Positions 5,471 to 13,810 of a stretch of DNA of 16,256 nt are shown one piece after another. The stretch comes from an uncultured Lachnoclostridium sp. (GTDB lineage: Bacteria > Bacillota > Clostridia > Lachnospirales > Lachnospiraceae): positions 1 to 16,256 of the forward strand of contig CATZVV010000014.1 in NCBI GenBank assembly GCA_958425285.1. The letters are read 5' to 3'. How positions within the stretch are numbered: the first letter of the stretch is position 1; each line of letters opens with the position of its first letter. Both the position numbers and the translations under genes were made by a program. The notes under the pieces are model-generated. The model saw only the letters and a list, made by a program, of their open reading frames with translations. It was not told the DNA's origin and did no database searches.

Positions 5471-7630
5471 ATAAATTCCCAGGAAAGTGGATTTGATACC
5501 GAAAAAACCGGGGAAAAATAGAAATCCACATGCGAATAAAAGACTGACTAGGAGACATAGGAGGATTCGTTTTCGATTCATTGGAAAACAGACAACAAAA
5601 ACGACAAATATGCTTACAGCCCCCCCAATCAGTAGATTAATGCTTGAAATCAGTTTGGCAGGAAGGGAAAATAAAGACCCAAGTATGGAGCAGATGGTAG
5701 TTCCCGCTGCAATAAGGAGAGCGCAAGGCAGAGAAATTCTTAATACGTGTCGGAGAAAACCATTTGAGGTAACTTTCGTATTGTGTTCAAGGGTTAGGAA
5801 GAAACTTGGAATTCCAATAGCTGTAGCCCCAATCAGGCTTAATTGAATTGGGATAAACGGATATTCTTTTTGCATTATGATGAAAAGAGTGCATAGCAGT
5901 AAGGAATAAATTGTTTTTGTAAGGTAGAGAGCACTTACCCGTTCAATATTTGCAATAATTGTTTTTCCTTCATCAACAATATCTGTCATTGTGGCAAAGT
6001 CTGAATTCAACAGGACAATAGGAGCACTTTGTTTGGCCGCATTACTGCCAGACGCCATGGCAATGCCGCAATCAGCATCTTTAATAGCTAGAACATCATT
6101 AACGCCGTCACCAACCATACCGGTTACCTTGCCGCTTAATTGAAAGGCTTTGATTAATAGCTGCTTTTGTTCCGGAGTTACTCGTCCAAACACAGTATAC
6201 TGATTAACAATGGAACTTAATTCCTGTACATTATTTGGAAGTGTAGAAGCATCAATGTAACGCTCTCCGCCATTTAATCCGGCAAGGACGGCTATGCTTG
6301 ATACCGTTGCCGGATTATCACCGGAAATCACTTTTATTTCTACACCCGCTTGGGCGAAAAAACGAAAAGTGTCTTTGGCATCTGAACGGATTTGCTCGGT
6401 TAAAAGGAAAAGCGCACATGGGAGAGGGTCTTTAATTTCATTCCGGGTGGTTGGAAGTGTAGCACTCTTGGCTAAAAGTAATACACGATATCCTTTTTCT
6501 GCATATGTCATACTTGTTTGCAGCAAATTCCAATCCTGGCTAATGAATTCTGGTGCTCCTAGAATAAAATTTCCGATCCCGCGAATAGATACAGCAGAAA
6601 ATTTCCGTTCTGAGCTAAAGGGAACCGTGTTTGAGATGTCATTTTCGCCAGAGTGGTTAAAGTAAGCTTGAAGTGCTTTCCCAGTTTCGTTTTGATTCTC
6701 AAAGGCGAAAGCAAAAGTATCCATGATATGAGCAATTTGCTCTGAGCTGAAATTTTCATATGGTAGAATTTCAGTTACCTCTAGTTTGCCGGTAGTAATG
6801 GTTCCTGTTTTATCACAGCAGAGAACATTAACACGTGCCAGTGCTTCAATTGCTTCCATTTCTTGTACCAGGGCATCCTTTTTTGCTAGCCTGCCAACTC
6901 CTAAAGTGAAAGATACGCTGGTAAGGAGTACAAGACCTTCAGGAATCATTCCAATGATACCAGCCACAGTACCTACGATAGCATCTGCATGCGTAAGGTG
7001 TTCACAGCAGCGTTGTACGAGATAAAGTGCAATTCCAATGGGAATGATAGCAAAGCTAACGTATCGGATAATTTTTTTAATCGCATTTTGCATTTCTGAT
7101 GTAGCACGTTTTTTAGTGCGAGCTTTCAGAATTAACTGATGAGCATAGCTCTCGTCACCAATTTGTGTGGTTTCCATTTTGCCATTGCCTGCAATAACGA
7201 AACTGCCTGAGTATACAGAATCGCCATTTGTTTTAAAAACAGGTTTGGATTCTCCGGTGAGAAGGGATTCATTTACTTCAAGGTTGCAGCTTTGAGTAAT
7301 AACTCCATCGGCAACGAGTTGGTCACCTGCCTGTAGAAGAATCAGGTCACCGCATTCTATATTGTTTGTGGAAATTTCTTCGATATTGCCGTTGTGTTCC
7401 CGTTTGACAGTAGTTTGATGGACAATAGAAATAGAATCAATTAATTTCTTTACTTTTAATTCCTGTATAATGCCAATGGCAGCATTTGAAATAACAATGC
7501 CAAGGAACAGCATATTTTTGACTTGGCCGCTTGCAAGAATCAGTCCGGCAAGAAAAAGATTTAAGAAATTAAAATAAGTTAATGTATGGGAAAGTATGAT
7601 TTGTTTTTTGCTTTTAGAAAGTTGCTTCAT
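5468..7630 (-). CDS. P-type cation-transporting ATPase, CtpE-like
   Basis: The 720-residue protein is an ATP-driven cation pump. All core motifs are present: actuator TGES (125-128), transmembrane MIPEGL (228-233), phosphorylation DKTGT with Asp273, SGDNP (436-440), TPEQK (485-489) and hinge GDGVND (507-512). The stretch EGLVLLTSVSFTLGVGRLAKKDALVQEMEAIEALARV strongly resembles the CtpE-type subgroup, linked to Ca2+ uptake in mycobacteria (family knowledge). PEGL rather than a CPC motif argues against a heavy-metal pump. Six C-terminal helices follow the hinge. A GTG at 7636 is in frame, but GAGGAG at 7641-7636 places the start at ATG 7630. The N-terminus begins at the first helix, without the short cytosolic GLT...EV..R lead found in many relatives. 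It is monocistronic and converges on ispF. Substrate is unproven. Confidence 0.93.
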   Translation of the reverse strand: MKQLSKSKKQIILSHTLTYFNFLNLFLAGLILASGQVKNMLFLGIVISNAAIGIIQELKVKKLIDSISIVHQTTVKREHNGNIEEISTNNIECGDLILLQAGDQLVADGVITQSCNLEVNESLLTGESKPVFKTNGDSVYSGSFVIAGNGKMETTQIGDESYAHQLILKARTKKRATSEMQNAIKKIIRYVSFAIIPIGIALYLVQRCCEHLTHADAIVGTVAGIIGMIPEGLVLLTSVSFTLGVGRLAKKDALVQEMEAIEALARVNVLCCDKTGTITTGKLEVTEILPYENFSSEQIAHIMDTFAFAFENQNETGKALQAYFNHSGENDISNTVPFSSERKFSAVSIRGIGNFILGAPEFISQDWNLLQTSMTYAEKGYRVLLLAKSATLPTTRNEIKDPLPCALFLLTEQIRSDAKDTFRFFAQAGVEIKVISGDNPATVSSIAVLAGLNGGERYIDASTLPNNVQELSSIVNQYTVFGRVTPEQKQLLIKAFQLSGKVTGMVGDGVNDVLAIKDADCGIAMASGSNAAKQSAPIVLLNSDFATMTDIVDEGKTIIANIERVSALYLTKTIYSLLLCTLFIIMQKEYPFIPIQLSLIGATAIGIPSFFLTLEHNTKVTSNGFLRHVLRISLPCALLIAAGTTICSILGSLFSLPAKLISSINLLIGGAVSIFVVFVVCFPMNRKRILLCLLVSLLFACGFLFFPGFFGIKSTFLGIY

Positions 7631-7653
7631 ATACACTCCTCGAATTGTAAAAA

Positions 7654-7659
7654 ATTATA
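7654..7659 (-). promoter_or_regulatory. Possible -10 element of the ATPase gene
   Basis: A perfect TATAAT reads on the minus strand 13 bases before the GAGGAG site of the ATPase gene. The hexamer 16 bases upstream (AGTTCC) is a poor -35, so this is a weak or activator-dependent promoter, if it is real. The region between it and the tRNA-Thr terminator is short, leaving few alternatives. Confidence 0.35.
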
Positions 7660-7723
7660 ACTACAGTGTATCACAGGAACTTTTTTTTGAAAAGGCAAAA
7701 TCTCCCTTTTAGAAAAATAAAAA

Positions 7724-7754
7724 ATCCTGAATTCCTCAAAGAGGAATTCAGGAT
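7724..7754 (-). terminator. Intrinsic terminator of tRNA-Thr
   Basis: A perfect 14-bp stem (7724-7737 with 7741-7754, centred on two GAATTC sites) with a 3-base loop. On the minus strand it is followed by a T-rich run (TTTTTATTTTTC), so it ends the tRNA-Thr transcript eight bases after the tRNA. Confidence 0.9.
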
Positions 7755-7762
7755 AGAATCAA

Positions 7763-7835
7763 AGCTAGCGACGGGAATCGAACCCGTGACCTCTTCACTA
7801 CCAATGAAGTGCGCTACCGACTGTGCCACGCCAGC
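7763..7835 (-). tRNA. tRNA-Thr (anticodon GGT)
   Basis: On the minus strand a 73-base cloverleaf: acceptor GCTGGCG pairs with CGCTAGC (one G-U), anticodon stem CTTCA/TGAAG with loop TTGGTAG and anticodon GGT (plus-strand 7800-7802), T-arm GGGTTCGATTCCC, discriminator U as usual for Thr tRNAs. CCA is not encoded. It lies directly downstream of sigH but has its own promoter and terminator. Confidence 0.95.
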
Positions 7836-7863
7836 TTGTAAGAAATATGCCTTACGAATTGTA

Positions 7864-7893
7864 ATTCTACCATATTGACAATCTGCTTGTCAA
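7864..7893 (-). promoter_or_regulatory. tRNA-Thr promoter with overlapping inverted repeat
   Basis: On the minus strand TTGACA (7893-7888) and TAGAAT (7869-7864) are 18 bases apart, about 30 bases before tRNA-Thr. The -35 is one arm of a perfect inverted repeat, TTGACAA-5-TTGTCAA (7875-7893). The same dyad sits 20 bases after the sigH stop, so it may also act as a weak hairpin at the end of that operon. Confidence 0.6.
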
Positions 7894-7912
7894 CATTGAA
7901 TTAGGAGAAGTT

Positions 7913-8542
7913 TTAAATATTTTTTTTCTTTAATTTTGTTCGAATTCGTTGCAAAGCATTATCTATAGATTTTGGGGATTTGTTTAAAGTGCAGGCAATC
8001 TCCCGGTAATCTTCCCCTTCCAGAAAAAGTTCTAAGACGAGACGTTCAAATGTACTTAATCTCTTTTCTATTTCTTCTTCAAAAAGTTGTGTAGATTCTT
8101 TATCCAAAATGATAGATTCTGGATTCAGAGATTCCTTAGGGGGAAGAGTATCTGCAAGTGTTGCAGACAATTCAGATTCAGCTGAATCATCATTTAAAGG
8201 GGTATAAAGGGAAATATACGAGTTTAAAGGAGTGTTTTTTTTCCGGCGGGAAGCTTTTACAGCATTATATAATTGTCGGGTTATGCAAATTTCCGCAAAA
8301 TGAAAGAATGTGACTTGTTTATGGGCAGAATAGTCGCAAATGGCTTTGTAGAGACCAATCATTCCCTCTTGAATCAAGTCATCATGGTCTCCGCCAATAA
8401 GAAAAAGAGCTCTTGCTTTTTTTCTTACCAGATTTTTATATCGTTCCATGAGAAAGTCTACCGCGCGTGAGTCGCCCGATTTGCTGCGTGCAACTAAATC
8501 TTCATCCGATAATTTGTTATATATTACCGCTTCTGATGCCAA
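7913..8542 (-). CDS. sigH: RNA polymerase sporulation sigma factor SigH
   Basis: Sigma-H directs RNA polymerase to transition-state and early sporulation promoters. The 209 residues fit the family (about 218 in B. subtilis). Region 2 contains DDLIQEGMIGLYKAI (54-68), core-binding and -10 recognition, followed by FAEICITRQLYNAVKASRRKKNTPLNSYISL, a near-hallmark of SigH. Region 4 carries the helix-turn-helix DYREIACTLNKSPKSIDNALQRIRTKLKK (about 177-205). The start is a TTG at 8542, supported by AGGAGG eight bases upstream (8556-8551) and by MASEAVIYNKLSDEDLV matching the family's N-terminus; no ATG fits. The ribosome site overlaps the rlmB stop codon, so it is the last gene of the cysE-mrnC-rlmB-sigH operon. 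This is good evidence that the organism belongs to a sporulating lineage. Confidence 0.95.
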   Translation of the reverse strand: MASEAVIYNKLSDEDLVARSKSGDSRAVDFLMERYKNLVRKKARALFLIGGDHDDLIQEGMIGLYKAICDYSAHKQVTFFHFAEICITRQLYNAVKASRRKKNTPLNSYISLYTPLNDDSAESELSATLADTLPPKESLNPESIILDKESTQLFEEEIEKRLSTFERLVLELFLEGEDYREIACTLNKSPKSIDNALQRIRTKLKKKNI

Positions 8543-8554
8543 GAATCGTACCTC

Positions 8555-9316
8555 CTAATTTGAAAAGTGTCGTTGCCTTACAATTTCAAATGCAAGAATA
8601 CCTGTTGCTACGGATGCATTTAGTGAGTCAATATCTCCCTGCATAGGAATTGAAGTGATATAATCGCAGTGTTCCTTTACTAAACGGCTGATTCCTGAAC
8701 CTTCATTCCCGATAACAAGTCCAATGGAGCCGGTCAGATTCTGCCGATACATGACTTCGCCATCCATATCGGCGCATGCAAACCACATTCCTTGCTTTTT
8801 TAATTCCTCCATCGTATTGACCAGATTTGTAACTTTTGCAACAGGAGTATGCATAAGAGCTCCTGCAGATGCTTTTGCCACAGTGGCTGTCAGTCCCACA
8901 GCACGTCTTTTAGGAATAATTACACCATGTGCTCCGGCTAGGTTTGCTGTCCGGATAATGGCTCCCAGATTATGGGGGTCTTCAATTCCGTCAAGTAAAA
9001 ATAGAAAAGGTGCTTCACCACGTTCTTTGGCAAGCATAATCATATTTTCAATTGTGCTGTATTTGTAAGCAGCAGCAAAAGCAATCACTCCCTGGTGGCT
9101 TCCTGTTTCAGATAATTGTTCCAGCCTTTCCTTTGGGACAAAGTCAACAACAGTATGAGCTTTTTTTGCTTCCCGAAGAATGTTTAAGACAGGACCGTCA
9201 TTGCAGTTTCTCAGACAGTAGAGACGGTCAATTGTGGTTCCGGCTCGGAATGCTTCTAATATGGCATTCCGACCTTCTAATTTGAGTTCATTTCCGGTAG
9301 ATTCTGAGTTATCCAT
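8555..9316 (-). CDS. rlmB: 23S rRNA 2'-O-ribose methyltransferase, TrmH/RlmB (SpoU) family
   Basis: This 253-residue SpoU-class knotted methyltransferase probably makes Gm2251 in the peptidyl-transferase P-loop of 23S rRNA. A short N-terminal substrate-binding domain (about 10-85; LEGRNAILEAF) leads into the trefoil-knot domain with all three motifs: LDGIEDPHNLGAIIRTAN (108-125, catalytic Asn and Arg), LVIGNEGSGISRLV (200-213) and IPMQGDIDSLNASVA (223-237). It lies 15 bases after mrnC and 12 bases before sigH, the same order as in many Firmicutes, which supports RlmB over other TrmH paralogues. The ATG at 9316 has an AAAGGGA site. In many genomes a YacP nuclease gene follows; here it is absent. 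Confidence 0.93.
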   Translation of the reverse strand: MDNSESTGNELKLEGRNAILEAFRAGTTIDRLYCLRNCNDGPVLNILREAKKAHTVVDFVPKERLEQLSETGSHQGVIAFAAAYKYSTIENMIMLAKERGEAPFLFLLDGIEDPHNLGAIIRTANLAGAHGVIIPKRRAVGLTATVAKASAGALMHTPVAKVTNLVNTMEELKKQGMWFACADMDGEVMYRQNLTGSIGLVIGNEGSGISRLVKEHCDYITSIPMQGDIDSLNASVATGILAFEIVRQRHFSN

Positions 9317-9331
9317 GTAAATCCCTTTCTG

Positions 9332-9772
9332 TTATAAGGAAATGTTTAGACGTTCCATTCCCAGTTTCATTAAATCAATTGCCCGGTTAAGATGCCCGGA
9401 CAAATATAAGTAACCGAATAATGCTTCAAAACCGGTAGCATTTCGATAATCGTGAATTTCAGCATTTTTGGCAACGGAAGAAGCTTTTGCGTTGCGCCCG
9501 CGTTTAAAGATACTATACTCTTCATCCGTTAATTCGTCCTCAATAGAAAGAATCAGATGGGCTTGTGATTTCGCTTTTACTATGCTGCATGCTTTCAAAT
9601 GAAGTTTTTTTACAGGAGTATTTGCCTGCTCAACTAGCAGTGTACGCACTATCAGATCAAATACGGCATCCCCAATATAGGCTAATGTAAGTGGAGAGTA
9701 TTTGCGCATATCCGGCATCTTTTGCCCAAATCCAGAGTTGATAAGTTCTAAAATTGGTTGCTGTTCTTCCAT
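9332..9772 (-). CDS. mrnC: Mini-ribonuclease III
   Basis: Mini-III is an RNase III catalytic domain without a double-stranded-RNA-binding domain; in Bacillus it trims the 23S rRNA precursor ends. The 146 residues match that size. The signature LAYIGDAVFDLIVR (30-43) carries catalytic Asp35, and NATGFEALFGYLYL (111-124) carries the second acidic site with Glu116; KRGRNAK (90-96) is the conserved basic substrate-contact loop. The ATG at 9772 follows GAGG at short spacing. It sits 17 bases after cysE and 15 bases before rlmB, which acts on the same rRNA, so the pairing makes functional sense. In most Firmicutes cysS immediately precedes this gene; here it follows cysE directly. Confidence 0.95.
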   Translation of the reverse strand: MEEQQPILELINSGFGQKMPDMRKYSPLTLAYIGDAVFDLIVRTLLVEQANTPVKKLHLKACSIVKAKSQAHLILSIEDELTDEEYSIFKRGRNAKASSVAKNAEIHDYRNATGFEALFGYLYLSGHLNRAIDLMKLGMERLNISL

Positions 9773-9789
9773 AATTCCTCATTTCTGCG

Positions 9790-10446
9790 TTATCTACCGC
9801 TGATTGTTTTTACCAGTTCGGTTACCTGCTTGGCGAGAAGTTCATTTTCTTTACGTAGTGAATGAATATCGTTAAGTACGGGATCCGGCAGGTGAATCTG
9901 ATCCAGATCTTCTGCTGGGACACGGATATTATCCCGTTTTACGATACGACCTGGAACGCCCACTACAGTAGAATTGGGAGGGACTTCTGCCAGAACGACA
10001 GAGCCGGCGCCGATTTTTGAATTTTCACCAACGGTAAAGGAGCCAAGTATTTTTGCTCCGGCACTAATCATGACATTGTCTCCGATTGTAGGATGGCGCT
10101 TGCCTTTTTCCTTGCCGGTGCCACCAAGTGTCACGCCCTGATATAGGGTGACATTATCTCCAATAATGGCTGTTTCTCCAATGACAACACCATGACCATG
10201 GTCAATAAAAAGACCCTTGCCAATTTTAGCGCCTGGATGTATTTCAATGCCGGTTTTTCTGGCTGAACGCTGGGAAATCCAACGGGCAAGAAAATAGTGT
10301 TTCTTCATATATAAAGAATGTGCCTTTCGGTATTTTAAAATTGCCCAGAAACTGGGGTATAGTAAAACTTCCCAATTTGATTTTACTGCAGGGTCACGTT
10401 CCCGGATAATCGCTGCTTCTTCTTTAAATAATTTAAAAAAGCCCAT
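9790..10446 (-). CDS. cysE: Serine O-acetyltransferase
   Basis: CysE transfers acetyl from acetyl-CoA to serine, the committed step to cysteine. The 218-residue protein has an N-terminal helical part (1-65) and a left-handed hexapeptide-repeat beta-helix (66-170). Active-site segments are clear: IDHGHGVVIGETA (81-93, catalytic His and Asp region) and TLYQGVTLGGTGKEKGKRHPTIGDNV (100-125). The C-terminus, LNDIHSLRKENELLAKQVTELVKTI, is a predicted coiled coil and extends past the usual cysteine-inhibition tail (inference). The ATG at 10446 has a GAAGGGA site. It heads the minus-strand operon behind a strong promoter, with a leader of only about 30 bases, too short for the Cys T-box found before cysES in some relatives, so control by tRNA charging is not apparent. 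Confidence 0.95.
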   Translation of the reverse strand: MGFFKLFKEEAAIIRERDPAVKSNWEVLLYPSFWAILKYRKAHSLYMKKHYFLARWISQRSARKTGIEIHPGAKIGKGLFIDHGHGVVIGETAIIGDNVTLYQGVTLGGTGKEKGKRHPTIGDNVMISAGAKILGSFTVGENSKIGAGSVVLAEVPPNSTVVGVPGRIVKRDNIRVPAEDLDQIHLPDPVLNDIHSLRKENELLAKQVTELVKTISGR

Positions 10447-10483
10447 GCTAATGTCCCTTCTTTTAACTTAGTAAGTATTATTC

Positions 10484-10512
10484 ATTGTATGCATTTTCTG
10501 TTTCTTTGTCAA
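10484..10512 (-). promoter_or_regulatory. Sigma-A promoter of the cysE-mrnC-rlmB-sigH operon
   Basis: On the minus strand a perfect TTGACA (10512-10507) and TACAAT (10489-10484, one base off) are 17 bases apart. Transcription should start near 10477, about 30 bases before cysE. As no other clear promoter was found before sigH, basal SigH expression appears tied to this housekeeping promoter; an internal promoter cannot be excluded. Confidence 0.8.
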
Positions 10513-10621
10513 GAAAAATGGCAACTGTAATGATTTGGAAAATATGATTTGAGGGATGAAAAAAAAGCTTAAAAACCGTAATAAAATGTAATAAAAAAAT
10601 ATTTGAAATGAGAATTCTATA

Positions 10622-10650
10622 TTGCATTTTATACAAATATTTGATACAAT
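10622..10650 (+). promoter_or_regulatory. Sigma-A-like promoter of the BIG2 protein array
   Basis: TTGCAT (10622-10627) and TACAAT (10645-10650) are 17 bases apart. A strongly AT-rich stretch with A-tracts (about 10555-10620) lies directly upstream and could act as an UP element. The leader before the ATG at 10712 is about 55 bases with no clear riboswitch. Confidence 0.6.
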
Positions 10651-10711
10651 GATGCTAACATTATGGCGTAATATATGCGTTGTAAAAATTTGTTGAATGA
10701 GGAGGATTGAG

Positions 10712-13700
10712 ATGAGTCAGTTTAAGACACCGTCGTCGAAAGGTGTGACAAGAATAATTGCATTTGTTATGGCATTTGCAATGGTTGTTACTTCAATTAC
10801 ATTTGTTCCTGCAGCAAGTGATGCGGCGAAAAAGAAAGTAACAAAAGTAAGTATTACAAAACCGGATAGTAAAGTGTTGGTTTTGAAGAAAGGTAAATCT
10901 TACAAGCTGAAAACGAAAGTTACTGCTTCTAAAAAGAAATACCAGAAGGTAACTTACAAGTCCAGCAAAGCCAAAATTATATCTGTAAGTAAAAGTGGTA
11001 AGTTAAAAGCAAAGAAAAAGGGTACTGCCAAAATTACAGTGACATCTAAAACAGATAAAAAGAAAAAGGCAGTATTAACGGTAAAAGTCGGTACTCCGAT
11101 TACCGGAGTAAAATTGACTGGAACAAGAGGATATAAAGAATTTTATTATACTGAGGTAGTCAATCAGGATCCGACGAGTACAAACTATGGTAAGAAAACA
11201 ACAGTACGTCGTTCCAGGACAATTACACAGAAGAAGTTTACAAAGAAAAAGAGTGCTTCTGTATCTTTGGAGCTTGGTGAGTTCCTAACATTGAAGCCAT
11301 CTTTTGCTCCGAGCAAAGCTACATATAAAAAGGTAAAGTATTCCTCAAGTAATAAGAAAATTGTGCGGGTAAACAGTCTTGGTAATGTAACGACTGTAAA
11401 AGCAGGTAAGGCTACCGTAACAGCAAAGGCAGCAGATGGCAGTGGAAAGAAGGCTACTGTTAAGATTACGGTAACACAGTTTGTTGACCGTAGTACACCG
11501 GCACCTACTGCAGAGCCTGAGACAAGAAAGAAAACTATGGTTGAGAATTTTGAGAGTTACGAGATTGGAACAAAATGGAAACTGACAACTGGTGGTTATG
11601 CAAATGCTGCTACTGCTACTGTTGAGAAGGATCCTACAAATGCCAATAATAAAGTTCTTAAAATTGCTTATACAGGAACTGATCAGGCATATGATATTGC
11701 ACCTGTTTTTACCATTGATTTATCTAAGTTGGCAGGTTATGATGCTTCTTCTACTTTAGGTGATTTCTCTGGAATTACGTTTAAAACGAAAGTGGAATCC
11801 AATATGGCAGATTGTCAGAATAAGAAAATTTTTGCTTATTTTGCAGATGCAGGTACTATTACGGATAAGTATTTCTTTGCCACTGAGTTTTCTCAGGAAG
11901 GGGAATTGTATAAATTTAAGAATACGTATTCTATGGCATTAGGAACGGATAAAGAATATACAGATGCAGTAAGTGGTAAGAAAGATAATATGAAAAACTT
12001 CCCGGCATTCTTTGATAACTATGCCACAGATAAGACAAACTGTTCTCCGGGATATGTACAGGCACAGAATGATGCAACTGTACCATTTGTTGACCGGACC
12101 CTGGAATTCCAGGTTGCTCAGTTAAAAGACAAGGTTTCAAATAAAGATTTAACTACCTTGAATAGTTTTGATTTTGTATTTGGTTCTACTTATACTGGAA
12201 AGCCAAGCAATGGTGATTACATGACGTTATATATTGATGACTTACAATTGCTGTCTGACATAAAAGAGACACCAATTACTGGTATAACATTAAGTGGAAG
12301 AAATACGGTAAAAGAGGGATTCCCGCTCAGACTGAAAGCAGCATTGGTTCCTGAAAATACAACACAGAAAAAGATTAAGTTTGAATCCAGTGATGAGTCA
12401 ATTGCTACTGTTGATGAAACGGGTAAGGTAACTGGTGTGAAACCGGGTAAGGCTACGATTACCGTAACTAGTCTGGTAAATCCAAGTGTTAAATCTTCTA
12501 TGGAAATTACTGTAACAGAAGCAGTATGGGCTACAGAGGATAAAGTTTTGGATTTAAGTCATATTATGCCAAAACAGACAGATTCCACATCAGATGCAGA
12601 TAAGAAAACTGCTTCTGAGACAGAGGCAACTTATGTGGATGGTGTGGGTGTCAAACCGACATTTACAAAGATTAATGAAGCTGTAGTCATTGACCTGGGT
12701 GAAGAAGTTGACTTTACGATGTATCATTCAGTAACGATTACGGGTACAACTCCTGCACAGTTGACAGTAGAATTATATGATAAGAATTTTGATAAAACTG
12801 TAGAAGATTATTATGAAAAAATTTGTCAGGGTGCTGTATATCCGTTTTTTGAGGGAAGTACAGAAAGACGTTACGAAGATGGTGCTTATGCAGAAGAATA
12901 TGATTCGAACTGCATGGAAGAAACCCACAGAGTTTCCTATAATGATTGGGTAAAAGGGGAAAGTATGTTGGGAGATTTGAGTGCAATCCGTTATGTAGTT
13001 TTGAAGGTTAATAAAGATCCGTTGCATCCACAAATCTCCTTTAAGAAGGATGAAAATGGCAAGAATACAACAGATTGGGCAGAAACTCCGGATATTACAC
13101 TAAAGAGTATCGTTCTTTCAACGAGGCAGTATGACCCGGATTATAAGATAGTTTCTCTTAATGAGGCAAATGAAGCAACTTGCTCAAAAGACTCCAGAGA
13201 TGGTGAGACGCCAACTTGCAAGGATGTGAAATACACAGACGCAGGTGTTACATTTACTACAAATGCCGCAAGATTTTCCGGATTGGCATTTTATTTGGAC
13301 TCTATTAAGAATGCAGATGTGACAAGTGGAACTGCAATAACGACAAATCAGAGCCATGAAGTTGATGTATGTGATTATCGATATGTTAAGTTAGAGGTTG
13401 AGTCTAATGCACCAATTGCAATTGCTTATTTAAGTGATGGCAATGATTGGAGCAATGTTTCCAGAAAATTTGTGAATGAAGAGACGGATAGTGATGATAG
13501 TATGGGTAAAAAGGTTCGTACTATTTATATCCCAATTGACAAGGATGCTAAGACTTTACAGGGATTTGACTTTACAAAGGCAGATGCTATCGGTATTATG
13601 GCAGTAGGTGATAATCAGACAGTTACAGTAAAATCCTGTCAGCTTGTAAAAGGTGAACCGCTTCTTACAAAATTGCCAAAAGAAGAACTTGATTATACAT

Positions 13701-13768
13701 TTGTTGTGGGTGAAATTGAACCTTGGTTGTCTGAATACATTGACAAGCTGAGACGTGAAAAGCAGTAG
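10712..13768 (+). CDS. Secreted multidomain BIG2 (bacterial Ig-like) protein, surface protein 1
   Basis: This 1018-residue exported protein has no visible enzyme domain. In order: signal peptide (1 to about 38; GVTRIIAFVMAFAMVVTSI core, AASDA cleavage area); a lysine-rich BIG2 domain (40-127, about 32 Lys in 87 residues, ending GKLKAKKKGTAKITVTS); a second BIG2-like domain with a Tyr/Lys/Arg insert (128-256, closing KAGKATVTAKAA); a short Pro/Thr linker (259-272); a beta-rich module from FESYEIGTKW (280) to LYIDDLQLL (506-514); a classical BIG2 (520-605, SSDESIATVDETGKVTGVKPGKATI); and two further beta-rich modules ending in ITLKSIVLS (about 794) and VTVKSCQLV (about 970). The start at 10712 is set by AGGAGG six bases upstream; an ATG at 10697 is in frame but precedes that site. 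There is no LPXTG, SLH or membrane anchor. The modules resemble carbohydrate-binding jelly rolls (inference), so adhesion or glycan binding is plausible. Confidence 0.85.
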   Translation: MSQFKTPSSKGVTRIIAFVMAFAMVVTSITFVPAASDAAKKKVTKVSITKPDSKVLVLKKGKSYKLKTKVTASKKKYQKVTYKSSKAKIISVSKSGKLKAKKKGTAKITVTSKTDKKKKAVLTVKVGTPITGVKLTGTRGYKEFYYTEVVNQDPTSTNYGKKTTVRRSRTITQKKFTKKKSASVSLELGEFLTLKPSFAPSKATYKKVKYSSSNKKIVRVNSLGNVTTVKAGKATVTAKAADGSGKKATVKITVTQFVDRSTPAPTAEPETRKKTMVENFESYEIGTKWKLTTGGYANAATATVEKDPTNANNKVLKIAYTGTDQAYDIAPVFTIDLSKLAGYDASSTLGDFSGITFKTKVESNMADCQNKKIFAYFADAGTITDKYFFATEFSQEGELYKFKNTYSMALGTDKEYTDAVSGKKDNMKNFPAFFDNYATDKTNCSPGYVQAQNDATVPFVDRTLEFQVAQLKDKVSNKDLTTLNSFDFVFGSTYTGKPSNGDYMTLYIDDLQLLSDIKETPITGITLSGRNTVKEGFPLRLKAALVPENTTQKKIKFESSDESIATVDETGKVTGVKPGKATITVTSLVNPSVKSSMEITVTEAVWATEDKVLDLSHIMPKQTDSTSDADKKTASETEATYVDGVGVKPTFTKINEAVVIDLGEEVDFTMYHSVTITGTTPAQLTVELYDKNFDKTVEDYYEKICQGAVYPFFEGSTERRYEDGAYAEEYDSNCMEETHRVSYNDWVKGESMLGDLSAIRYVVLKVNKDPLHPQISFKKDENGKNTTDWAETPDITLKSIVLSTRQYDPDYKIVSLNEANEATCSKDSRDGETPTCKDVKYTDAGVTFTTNAARFSGLAFYLDSIKNADVTSGTAITTNQSHEVDVCDYRYVKLEVESNAPIAIAYLSDGNDWSNVSRKFVNEETDSDDSMGKKVRTIYIPIDKDAKTLQGFDFTKADAIGIMAVGDNQTVTVKSCQLVKGEPLLTKLPKEELDYTFVVGEIEPWLSEYIDKLRREKQ

Positions 13769-13781
13769 ATACTGTTGATAA

Positions 13782-13810
13782 CACTAGAGTATGCCTGGCA
13801 TACTCTGGTG
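13782..13810 (+). terminator. Hairpin after surface protein 1 (possibly leaky)
   Basis: A 12-bp stem (13782-13793 with 13799-13810, one T-G pair) closes a CCTGG loop 13 bases after the stop. The 3' flank is ATATTAAAATAAATT, which lacks a run of Ts, so termination is probably partial. No clear promoter was found between it and the next gene. Confidence 0.55.

Noticed and set aside
7662..7670. CopY/BlaI-like operator (TACAGTGTA) before the P-type ATPase gene
   Set aside because: The consensus needs two bases between TACA and TGTA; here there is one. The pump also lacks heavy-metal motifs.
8724..9068. 114-codon plus-strand frame opposite rlmB
   Set aside because: It is antisense to a gene whose three SpoU motifs are intact, and it has no ribosome site of its own.
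10447..10483. Cys T-box or other riboswitch before cysE
   Set aside because: The promoter leaves only about 30 bases of leader, far too short for a T-box.
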